Shown here one piece after another: positions 1-5,606 of a stretch of DNA of 8,138 nt (position 1 is the stretch's first letter; each line of letters begins with the position of its first letter). This DNA comes from Alphaproteobacteria bacterium (GTDB taxonomy: Bacteria; Pseudomonadota; Alphaproteobacteria; Micropepsales; Micropepsaceae): NCBI GenBank assembly GCA_028869355.1, contig JAGWSK010000495.1:1-8138 (forward strand), given 5' to 3'. The notes beneath the pieces were generated by a model that was not told the origin of the DNA, made no database searches, and was given only the letters and a program-made list of their open reading frames with translations. Position numbers and translations under genes: made by a program.

Positions 1-820
1 CTGCAAACGCGACGGCACGGATCAAATCATCGTCGCTCACCGCGACACCATTCGCCCCGAGCGCGTGCAAAATGCCAAAGGGCAGCACGCCCGGCGAGGG
101 CGATGTCAGCGCGTCGGCGATGGTCGTGCGCGTCCCCTCGGCCGCCGTCCGCTCGCCCTTCAGGAGCGACAGCCGGGCGCCGTCGTAGCCCTCCGGCTCA
201 ACCGTAATCACCGTCGTTCCAGGAGATTTGCCGCGTAGCGACAGCGCGATTCCCGATGAAAGTCCACCACCGCTGCACGGGACAAGGACGAAGTCCAGCG
301 CGGTGCCCAAATCTTCCGCCTGCGCTGCCAGTTCAAGCCCGATCGTCCCCTGTCCCGCAATCACATTGCGGTCGTCGAATGATGGGACGACGATCGCACC
401 CGATTTCTCCGCAATGCGCGCGGCGATCGCTTCGCGATTTTCCCTTCGGCGGTCATACTCGACAATTTCGGCGCCATACGTGCGTGTGGCGTCGCGCTTT
501 ACCCGCGGCGCATCGGAGGGCATCACGATCGTCGCATGGATGCCGAGCAGCGCCGCCGCACAGGCGACACCCTGCGCATGGTTGCCCGATGAAAATGCAA
601 CCACGCCATGCTTTCGTTCTTCCGGCGAAAGCTGAACCAGCCGGTTATACGCGCCGCGGAACTTGAATGAGCCGGTGCGCTGCAGTGCTTCCAGTTTCAG
701 CAGCACGCGCCCGCCACAACGCTCCGACAGGATCGGGCTCTCGATGAGAGGCGTGCGCAGCGCCAGCCCGTTCAACCGTCTGGCTGCCGCTTCCACCTCG
801 GCAAAATGGGGCACTGTCAT
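1..820 (-). CDS. Threonine/serine dehydratase-like PLP enzyme (partial, C-terminus off the left edge)
   Basis: This is a fold-type II PLP enzyme of the threonine ammonia-lyase / serine racemase family, which deaminates threonine to 2-oxobutanoate or acts on serine. The 273 visible residues hold the family motifs in order: SFKFRGA (51-57) with the probable PLP Schiff-base lysine K53, SSGNHAQG (77-84) that binds the substrate carboxylate, and the glycine-rich phosphate-binding CSGGGLSSG (182-190). A TIADAL segment at 233-238 is also typical. The family is usually about 320 residues in its short form, so the last 50 or so residues lie outside the window, and a C-terminal ACT regulatory domain cannot be excluded. 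The ATG at 820 has an AGGA (828-831) 7 nt upstream. The metal-site aspartate of mammalian serine racemase (D216) appears to align with a glycine here (G214), which slightly favours dehydratase over racemase. The gene diverges from the DMT exporter. Family assignment is firm; exact substrate is not. Confidence 0.9.
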   Translation of the reverse strand, partial: MTVPHFAEVEAAARRLNGLALRTPLIESPILSERCGGRVLLKLEALQRTGSFKFRGAYNRLVQLSPEERKHGVVAFSSGNHAQGVACAAALLGIHATIVMPSDAPRVKRDATRTYGAEIVEYDRRRENREAIAARIAEKSGAIVVPSFDDRNVIAGQGTIGLELAAQAEDLGTALDFVLVPCSGGGLSSGIALSLRGKSPGTTVITVEPEGYDGARLSLLKGERTAAEGTRTTIADALTSPSPGVLPFGILHALGANGVAVSDDDLIRAVAFA

Positions 821-827
821 GCGGCCA

Positions 828-831
828 TCCT
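828..831 (-). promoter_or_regulatory. Ribosome binding site of the dehydratase gene
   Basis: AGGA on the minus strand is 7 nt before the ATG at 820 and decides this start. The whole divergent gap to the DMT gene (821-865) is only 45 bp, so promoters of the two genes must overlap each other or the coding regions. Confidence 0.6.
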
Positions 832-865
832 ATCGCCAGTGACATGGGCGCTGTAAACCATTCGC

Positions 866-1765
866 ATGATCCTCGACCGGCCGTTGTTGGGAATAGCCTG
901 CAAACTGCTGGCCACCGTCCTGTTTGCAGTGCTGTTCGCTGCGATTCGCTGGCTTGGCCCGGATTTCCCCATCGGCGAAATGGTGTTCTTCCGCGGCGGA
1001 CTGGGCGCCCTTGTCGTGGTGATAGCCGCGCTATTCACCGGCGGCCCGGCACTGCTGAAAACCAACAACATCCGCAGTCACGCGCTGCGCTCGAGCGCCG
1101 GCACAATCGCGATGTTCTGCAATTTTGCGGCCTATACATTGCTGCCTCTGGCGAACGCGACCGCCATCGGCTTTGCCGCGCCGCTTTTCGTGGTCGTGAT
1201 GGCCGCGTTCATATTGTCGGAAAGGGTCCACATCTACCGCTGGAGCGCCGTCATTATCGGTTTTCTGGGCGTGATTGTGATCGCCGGGCCCGAAGCCAGC
1301 CTTTCACGCAGCGCCCTTTACGGCGCGCTATTCGCACTCGGTGGCGCCGGACTGCAAGGCGCCGCAATGGTCCTGATCCGGCGCATGAGCGCGTATGAAC
1401 ATTCGATTACCATCGCGTTCTATTTCATGCTGACCAGCACAATCGTCAGTCTGCTGACGTTGTGGTTCGGCTGGCAAATCCCCACCGCCTCTGAAACCGC
1501 GGTTCTCCTGCTTGCCGGAATCTCGGGCGGCCTGGGGCAGATATTCCTCAGTTTTTCCTATCGCTATAGCGAGGCGTCGGTGCTCGCGCCATTCGACTAT
1601 GCCGCCATGATCTGGGCGGTGATCCTTGGTTATCTGATATTCGGCGAGTTGCCGGGGCCCCAGGTCTGGGTGGGCGGCGCCGTCGTCATCTCCTCGGGCC
1701 TGCTGATCCTGTGGCGCGAACGTATGCTGGGCAGACAGCGCCCGCTGCCATCCACCGCACTTTAG
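866..1765 (+). CDS. DMT-superfamily (EamA) inner-membrane transporter
   Basis: This 299-residue, very hydrophobic protein has the two-repeat layout of EamA/RhaT-type drug/metabolite transporters. The first five-helix repeat runs from about residue 7 to 140 and the second from about 148 to 283, followed by a basic tail (WRERMLGRQR) that should lie in the cytoplasm. Typical signatures are the FxRxxxG-like FFRGGLGAL after helix 2, the A-F-A-A-P-like FAAPLFVVVMA before the conserved E of SERV, and the second-repeat SYRYSEASVLAPFDYAAMIWA with FGELP. Members export amino acids, metabolites or drugs, and the substrate cannot be read from sequence. The ATG at 866 is the first start after an in-frame stop at 854-856. 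No clear Shine-Dalgarno is present, so translation may be leaderless or weak. It lies 45 bp from the divergent dehydratase and may share its promoter region, so amino-acid export is possible but only inferred. Confidence 0.92.
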   Translation: MILDRPLLGIACKLLATVLFAVLFAAIRWLGPDFPIGEMVFFRGGLGALVVVIAALFTGGPALLKTNNIRSHALRSSAGTIAMFCNFAAYTLLPLANATAIGFAAPLFVVVMAAFILSERVHIYRWSAVIIGFLGVIVIAGPEASLSRSALYGALFALGGAGLQGAAMVLIRRMSAYEHSITIAFYFMLTSTIVSLLTLWFGWQIPTASETAVLLLAGISGGLGQIFLSFSYRYSEASVLAPFDYAAMIWAVILGYLIFGELPGPQVWVGGAVVISSGLLILWRERMLGRQRPLPSTAL

Positions 1766-1794
1766 AAGCGAGAAAATAGAAGCGAGGAGCGAGA
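1764..1794. repeat. Left arm of a heptamer-based inverted repeat
   Basis: Starting within the DMT stop codon, this 31-nt stretch reads as heptamers AGAAGCG, AGAAAAT, AGAAGCG, AGGAGCG plus AGA. It is the reverse complement of 1971-1994 except for one 7-nt insertion and local differences next to it. Both convergent genes therefore end in the same sequence immediately after their stop codons. Further degenerate units continue to about 1808. Confidence 0.8.
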
Positions 1795-1818
1795 ATAATC
1801 GAAACTCGCCGGCCGCGT

Positions 1819-1864
1819 CCCACGCGGGCGAATCGCCCTTGGCTATTCGTTCTCCCCGCGTGGG
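1819..1864. repeat. Central GC-rich palindrome in the convergent intergenic region
   Basis: CCCACGCGGG at 1819-1828 is the exact reverse complement of CCCGCGTGGG at 1855-1864. Directly inside it, CGAAT (1829-1833) can pair with ATTCG (1845-1849), with a 5-nt bulge on the right side. An alternative small hairpin, GGGCG-AAT-CGCCC, occupies 1826-1838. It sits between the two arms of the outer inverted repeat and could act as a factor-dependent or bidirectional terminator, although it lacks an adjoining T-tract. Confidence 0.65.
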
Positions 1865-1886
1865 GCCCTGAAGCGGCGCTCAGCCA

Positions 1887-1998
1887 TCTCGTTTCTCGTT
1901 TCTCGTTTCTCGTTTCTCGTTTCTCGTTTCTCGTTTCTCGTTTCTCGTTTCTCGTTTCTCGTTTCTCGTTTCTCGCTCCTCTTTTCTCGCTTCTCTTT
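1887..1998. repeat. Tandem heptamer array (TCTCGTT)n, 12 perfect plus 4 degenerate copies
   Basis: Positions 1887-1970 are twelve uninterrupted perfect copies of TCTCGTT (AACGAGA on the other strand). They are followed in the same phase by TCTCGCT, CCTCTTT, TCTCGCT and TCTCTTT, reaching the stop codon of the second ATP-grasp gene. The purity of the first twelve copies, next to degraded ones, points to recent expansion by replication slippage. There are no spacers and the unit is only 7 bp, so it is not CRISPR. It lies downstream of both convergent genes and does not interrupt either. Confidence 0.95.
1971..1994. repeat. Right arm of the heptamer-based inverted repeat
   Basis: Read on the minus strand this is AGAAGCGAGAAAA, G, AGGAGCGAGA, matching the left arm at 1764-1794 apart from a net 7-nt (one repeat unit) difference. 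It coincides with the degenerate end of the heptamer array, so the perfect copies appear to have grown inward from this arm. Confidence 0.8.
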
Positions 1999-2969
1999 CA
2001 GCCCTGAATCGCCGATTTCACGATCTCTGAAATAAGGCTCGCAAAATCCATTCCCGCCTGTGCGCAGGCGGCGGCGAATCCCGCGCTCGGTTCGAGGCAG
2101 GGATTGGGATTCACTTCAAGAATAAACGGCCGCCCTTCCGCATCGACCCGAAAATCGACCCGCGCATAACCAGATAGCCCGAAAAAACTCCAGCATTCAC
2201 GCGATATGAACTCCAGCATTCGATGCAGCCGTGGCTCGCGCTCCTGCCAGTCGAACACGCGCGTCGTGTCATGATATTCCGGCGCGGTTTCGTCCCATTT
2301 GGCGGCATAGCCGATGATCCGCGGCCGGGCATCGTCCCATCTCTCGAACAGCATTTCGCCGATCGGCAATACGAACGGGGCGCCGAATTTCTCGATCAGC
2401 GCCACATTGAATTCGCGTCCCTCGATGTAGCGTTCGGCGAACCAGCGTCCGCCATAGCGCGCCGCACAGGCTTGTGCCCGCTCTGCCACCGCTTCGCACC
2501 CGTGAACCACCGCACCATCGTCCAAACCCAGCGATGCGTCCTCGCTTACCGATTTGATGATCCAGCGCCCATCGGCGATGCCGGACCACGCCGGGGCTTC
2601 CGACCAATCCGGCGTCGGCAATCCCGCGCCGGCCATCGCGCGCTTGGCGAAAATCTTGTCGCCGCAGGCGGCGATAGCGCTGGCACTGCAGCCGGTGAAC
2701 GGCACGCCAAATCGCGTCAACATGGCCGGCGCAAGCGAGGCATGTACGCCGCTGCCCCACACGGTTTCCACCAGGTTGAACACCAGGTCGGGACACTCGC
2801 GCACGAGCATGCCTTCCATCGCCGCGGAATCAGGATCGAAATTCGAGCATGATGTTTCGTGCCCAAGCTGTTTGAGCGCGCGTTCGATTACCGCCGCCTG
2901 CAGCAGCGTGTCCTGATCGTCAGGCGGCGCGTCCGGCGCAATCTCGGAATGAAGAATCAGTACACGCAC
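1998..2969 (-). CDS. D-Ala-D-Ala-ligase-like ATP-grasp enzyme 2
   Basis: This ATP-grasp ligase would join a carboxylate to an amine through an acyl phosphate. From the GTG at 2969 it has 323 residues. The N-terminal Ddl-like part has VLILHSE (3-9), DLVFNLVE (61-68) and TGCSASA (92-98), then DKIFAKR (104-110). The ATP-binding strand is WIIKSVSEDASLGL (136-149), followed by ERYIEGREFNVAL (179-191). The metal-binding end is VDFRVD (271-276) and FILEVNPNPCLEP (282-294), with D272, E285 and N287 as likely metal ligands. The peptide after EVN (PNPCLEPSAGF) differs from the EVNTxPGMT type of cell-wall Ddl, suggesting another acceptor. An in-frame GTG at 3008 would add 13 residues, but it lies in a repeat without a ribosome site. 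MRVLILHSE is a usual family start, so 2969 is preferred, with only a weak Shine-Dalgarno. It is third in the probable kamA operon. Confidence 0.88.
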   Translation of the reverse strand: MRVLILHSEIAPDAPPDDQDTLLQAAVIERALKQLGHETSCSNFDPDSAAMEGMLVRECPDLVFNLVETVWGSGVHASLAPAMLTRFGVPFTGCSASAIAACGDKIFAKRAMAGAGLPTPDWSEAPAWSGIADGRWIIKSVSEDASLGLDDGAVVHGCEAVAERAQACAARYGGRWFAERYIEGREFNVALIEKFGAPFVLPIGEMLFERWDDARPRIIGYAAKWDETAPEYHDTTRVFDWQEREPRLHRMLEFISRECWSFFGLSGYARVDFRVDAEGRPFILEVNPNPCLEPSAGFAAACAQAGMDFASLISEIVKSAIQG

Positions 2970-3004
2970 GTGTTCGACATGCCCGATCCGCCGTTTATAA
3001 AGTT

Positions 3005-3111
3005 TCACGCGGAGGCGCGGAGATCGCGGAGAAACGCGTGACGTGCTCTATAGGGGAGCCGATTCGGCGTGACACAATGGAAATCTCCGCGTTCTCCGCG
3101 TCTCCGCGTGA
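3005..3111. repeat. Large inverted repeat of CGCGGAGA-type units between the two ligase genes
   Basis: The left arm at 3005-3032 and the right arm at 3084-3111 are 28 nt each and complementary at 26 positions; one of the two mismatches is a G-T wobble. Each arm holds three near-copies of CGCGGAGA preceded by TCA. The 51-nt spacer contains a small hairpin, GCCG-ATT-CGGC (3058-3068). This resembles the dispersed TTCACGCGGAGACGCGGAG-like extragenic repeats common in proteobacterial genomes. In the operon transcript it would form a long hairpin separating ligase 1 from ligase 2, and could lower or protect expression of the distal gene. A TTCTTTT run follows on the plus strand only, where no gene needs it. 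Confidence 0.88.
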
Positions 3112-3135
3112 GAATTCTTTTGATGACTGTCCATT

Positions 3136-4140
3136 CTACGCCGCGAAGGCGGTGGAATACTGGAGTGCCGGATTTCGGCGCAGGAATGAATCCACGATCA
3201 TTCCGATGAGCTGTTGATAGGAATGGCCCTTGAAGCCGGCGAGATAACACAGGTCGGAATGTTCGGGATTGAGTCCGGCGAGGGGGTTCACTTCGATGAA
3301 GTGCGGCCGCCCGGCGGAGTCATTGCGCACATCGATGCGGCCGCCGTCGCGGCAGCGCAGCACCCGCCAGGCATTCAGCGCCACATCGCCGGCCGCAACC
3401 GCCTGCGCGTCGTCGACCAGCCGGTATTGGACGTTCTGGTCGCAGTTTTCCTTGTTCTCAAATCCGTAATCGGCACCCGCCGCCTTGTCGGTCGTGATGA
3501 TTTCCATTACGCCCAATACGCGCGCGATGTCTCCCGTGCCGATGATGCCGACGGTGAATTCCCGGCCCGGCAAATAGGTTTCGACCAGCGCCGGCTGCCG
3601 GAACCGGTCCATCACCTCCAGCACGCGCTCCTTCAGTTCACTCCGGTTATTCGCGCGCGAATGTGCGTTGATGCCCTTGCCCGAGCCTTCGGCCACCGGC
3701 TTTACGAACAGCGGAAGCGGCAGATCCACCAGGTCCAGATCCGCAGCGCGTTCAATCACTGCAAACGGCGCCGTCGGCACACCGGCGTCTCGCAAAATGC
3801 GTTTCGTCCATCCCTTGTCGAGCGATACCGCGAGCGTCAGCGCGTCGGAGAAGAAATACGGGATTCCGTATGCGTCCAGCAGGCAGGGGACCTGCGCTTC
3901 CCGCGCATAGCCGTTCAGCCCCTCGCAAATGTTGAACACCGCGTCCCAGCGATCGCTCTCGGCCAGGTGCGCGGTGAGGGCCGAGACATTTCCGATCCGC
4001 ACCGGCTGGTGTCCCAATCCGGAGAGAGCACGGCAGATCGACGCGATGGTGATTTCCGCGTCGAATTCCGCGGTCTCTTCTTCCGTCATGCCGCGGGCCA
4101 GATAGTCGGCCCGCAAATCATATGTGACGCCGATACGCAC
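3136..4140 (-). CDS. D-Ala-D-Ala-ligase-like ATP-grasp enzyme 1
   Basis: This is a 334-residue ATP-grasp carboxylate-amine ligase of the Ddl superfamily. Features in order are the N-terminal RIGVTYDLR (2-10), WDAVFNICEG (65-74), which sits where Ddl has its VFN-ALHG segment, DKGWTKRIL (108-116), the ATP-binding LFVKPVAEGSGKGI (144-157), VETYLPGREFTVGII (186-200), and the metal site RIDVRND (268-274) with FIEVNPLAGLNPEHSDL (281-297). D270, E283 and N285 are the expected metal ligands. The region after EVN is NPLAGLNPEHSDL, related to but distinct from cell-wall Ddl. The start is a GTG at 4140, 11 nt after the kamA stop, with AGGTGA overlapping that stop, which indicates translational coupling. 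It is only distantly similar to ligase 2, so the two are not a recent duplication and may catalyse successive steps. The substrate is unknown; a beta-amino acid from the KamA-like partner is inferred. Confidence 0.9.
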   Translation of the reverse strand: MRIGVTYDLRADYLARGMTEEETAEFDAEITIASICRALSGLGHQPVRIGNVSALTAHLAESDRWDAVFNICEGLNGYAREAQVPCLLDAYGIPYFFSDALTLAVSLDKGWTKRILRDAGVPTAPFAVIERAADLDLVDLPLPLFVKPVAEGSGKGINAHSRANNRSELKERVLEVMDRFRQPALVETYLPGREFTVGIIGTGDIARVLGVMEIITTDKAAGADYGFENKENCDQNVQYRLVDDAQAVAAGDVALNAWRVLRCRDGGRIDVRNDSAGRPHFIEVNPLAGLNPEHSDLCYLAGFKGHSYQQLIGMIVDSFLRRNPALQYSTAFAA

Positions 4141-4147
4141 GCGATTT

Positions 4148-4153
4148 TCACCT
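4148..4153 (-). promoter_or_regulatory. Ribosome binding site overlapping the kamA stop
   Basis: On the minus strand AGGTGA overlaps the TAG stop of the aminomutase gene and lies 7 nt before the GTG start of ATP-grasp 1. This fixes the GTG at 4140 as the start and implies coupled translation of the two proteins. Confidence 0.75.
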
Positions 4154-5468
4154 ACTCTGCGGCGGCAATTCCGGCCGGCTCTTCCCCGGCGCCCGCCGGA
4201 TCGGGATAGCGGTAGATCTGCCCCTCGAAATTGCGCAACAGGAGATCGTCGCCGTCCCGCCCGACCACAGAATCGGGCGCCATCAGGATTTTGCCACCCC
4301 CGCCCGGCGCGTCGATCACGAACATCGGCGTCGCATAGCCGGTGGTGTGGCCGCGCAGTGCGCGGATGATCTCGAGCCCCTTTGCCACCGGGGTACGGAA
4401 ATGGCCCGAGCCTTTGATCGGGTCACATTGATAGAGGTAATAGGGCTTCACGCGGCGAATCAGCAGGCCGTGCATCAGCCGCTTCATCAGCTCGCCGTCG
4501 TCATTGATGCCCTTCAGCAGCACGGTCTGCGAGCCCAGCGGGATTCCCGCGTCCGCAAGCCGCGCCGTCGCTTCTGTCACTTCCGGCGTCAATTCACGCG
4601 GATGAGTGAAATGCAGGCTCATCCACAGCGGGTGATGCTTCTTCAGCATATTCACCAGCTCCTTCGTGATCCGCTGCGGCAGCACGCTCGGCACCTTGCT
4701 CCCGATACGCAGGAATTCGATATGCGGAATCGCGCGCAGGCGGCCCAGCAGGTAATCGAGCTTGTCGTCGCCGATGGTCAGCGGATCGCCGCCCGACAGC
4801 AGCACATCGCGAACTTCGGTATGCGCTTCCAGATATTCGATCGCCCGATCCCAGTTGCGCACATTGAACTGGTATTCGCCGCCCGGATTGCCGACCAGGC
4901 GCGAGCGCGTGCAATAGCGGCAATAGGTCGAGCAGGTGCCGGTCGCGAGAAACAGGACGCGGTCGGGATAACGATGTACCAGCCCGGGAACGACCGTGTC
5001 GTGGTCCTCACCCAGCGGATCGTCTTCCTCGCCGGGCAGCCGCACATATTCGCCGCCCGCCATGACATGGGTGCGGCGCAGCGGCTCCGACGGATCGTGC
5101 CGGTCCATCAGGCTGGCGTAATAAGGCGTGATTCCGACCGGTAGCGAGCCGGTGTGACGCGCGACCGCGGATTGTTCGTCTTCGGATAGAACGAAAATGC
5201 GCTCGAGCTCGCTGAGCGTCCGGATGCGGCTGCGCAGCTGCCAGCGCCAGTCGTTCCATTCGGCAGCGGTCGTATCGGGATAGAAGCGGCGGTAGAAGGC
5301 CCGGGTTTCGCGATTGACGGGGAAGCGAAGCGCTTTCTTCCTGGTGGGGCCCTTGGTGCGAGGCGGGATAAGTTCAGTGGGCAGGGATGATTCGGATGCG
5401 ACGGGTGATATTTGCGCGCGTCGCGATGGAGGTCGTAGATCGCGACCTCGCAAGAGCTGGACGTTCAT
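4152..5468 (-). CDS. kamA: KamA-family radical SAM aminomutase (lysine 2,3-aminomutase-like)
   Basis: Lysine 2,3-aminomutase uses SAM, a 4Fe-4S cluster and PLP to convert L-lysine to L-beta-lysine. This 438-residue protein matches KamA along its length. The cluster motif is CSTYCRYC (C179, C183, C186) followed by TR with R188. LLSGGDPL is at 223-230, LRIGSKVPSVLPQRIT at 253-268, and the PLP lysine is K393 in VIDAPGGGGK. The acidic residues that hold the lysine side chain in clostridial KamA (D293 and D330) correspond to D349 in YQCDP and D386 in VIDAP, so a basic substrate is likely. The C-terminal CxCxxC zinc motif of clostridial KamA is missing, and the partner cysteine after the GVND-like loop is D323 or a neighbour, so oligomer packing should differ. 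The start is uncertain: ATG at 5468 is chosen, and ATG at 5513 is possible. Longer readings to 5804 cross a terminator. It is first in a block with two ATP-grasp ligases. EpmB-type EF-P modification is an alternative. Confidence 0.9.
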   Translation of the reverse strand: MNVQLLRGRDLRPPSRRAQISPVASESSLPTELIPPRTKGPTRKKALRFPVNRETRAFYRRFYPDTTAAEWNDWRWQLRSRIRTLSELERIFVLSEDEQSAVARHTGSLPVGITPYYASLMDRHDPSEPLRRTHVMAGGEYVRLPGEEDDPLGEDHDTVVPGLVHRYPDRVLFLATGTCSTYCRYCTRSRLVGNPGGEYQFNVRNWDRAIEYLEAHTEVRDVLLSGGDPLTIGDDKLDYLLGRLRAIPHIEFLRIGSKVPSVLPQRITKELVNMLKKHHPLWMSLHFTHPRELTPEVTEATARLADAGIPLGSQTVLLKGINDDGELMKRLMHGLLIRRVKPYYLYQCDPIKGSGHFRTPVAKGLEIIRALRGHTTGYATPMFVIDAPGGGGKILMAPDSVVGRDGDDLLLRNFEGQIYRYPDPAGAGEEPAGIAAAE

Positions 5469-5544
5469 CGGTGTCTCATGACGCTCTTCAAACCGGACCT
5501 CGACGCCCCCCATGGCTCGTCCATCAAACGGTCCAGCGCCGGTA

Positions 5545-5572
5545 GGTTTAGAACAGTTTTCCATCTCGTCAA
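5545..5572 (-). promoter_or_regulatory. Candidate sigma-70-type promoter for the kamA operon
   Basis: On the minus strand TTGACG (5567-5572) lies 16 nt before TAAACC (5545-5550), giving a good -35 box and a mediocre -10 box. Transcription would begin near 5538, downstream of the terminator and upstream of both plausible kamA starts (5513 and 5468). The pairing is by eye only. Confidence 0.35.
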
Positions 5573-5606
5573 GAGAAAACCGGCGCGAATACTGTCTTCG
5601 CGCCGG
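5571..5606 (-). terminator. Rho-independent terminator upstream of kamA
   Basis: A perfect 10-bp GC-rich stem, CCGGCGCGAA (5580-5589) with TTCGCGCCGG (5597-5606), has a 7-nt loop. Read on the minus strand it is followed at once by TTTTCTCTT (5579-5571). The form is textbook for an intrinsic terminator reading towards kamA. No convincing coding gene lies just upstream: the glycosyltransferase stop is over 300 bp away. It could therefore end a small RNA, work as an attenuator for the operon, or insulate kamA from upstream transcription. Confidence 0.75.

Noticed and set aside
1887..1998. CRISPR array
   Set aside because: The unit is 7 bp in direct tandem without spacers, and no cas gene is near.
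2223..2852. Plus-strand open frame of 209 codons
   Set aside because: Complement of ATP-grasp 2 with no family features.
3005..3250. Minus-strand open frame of 81 codons across the inverted repeat
   Set aside because: Its RRRGERGD / LRDLRASA-type peptide is what CGCGGAG repeats encode by chance, and it overlaps the end of ATP-grasp 1.
3214..4209. Plus-strand open frame of 331 codons
   Set aside because: It is the complement of ATP-grasp 1, which has clear family motifs; the plus-strand product has no recognisable domain.
4152..5468. EpmB (EF-P lysine aminomutase) as the main call
   Set aside because: No epmA or efp gene is visible, the protein is longer than EpmB and sits with two ATP-grasp ligases; kept as an alternative only.
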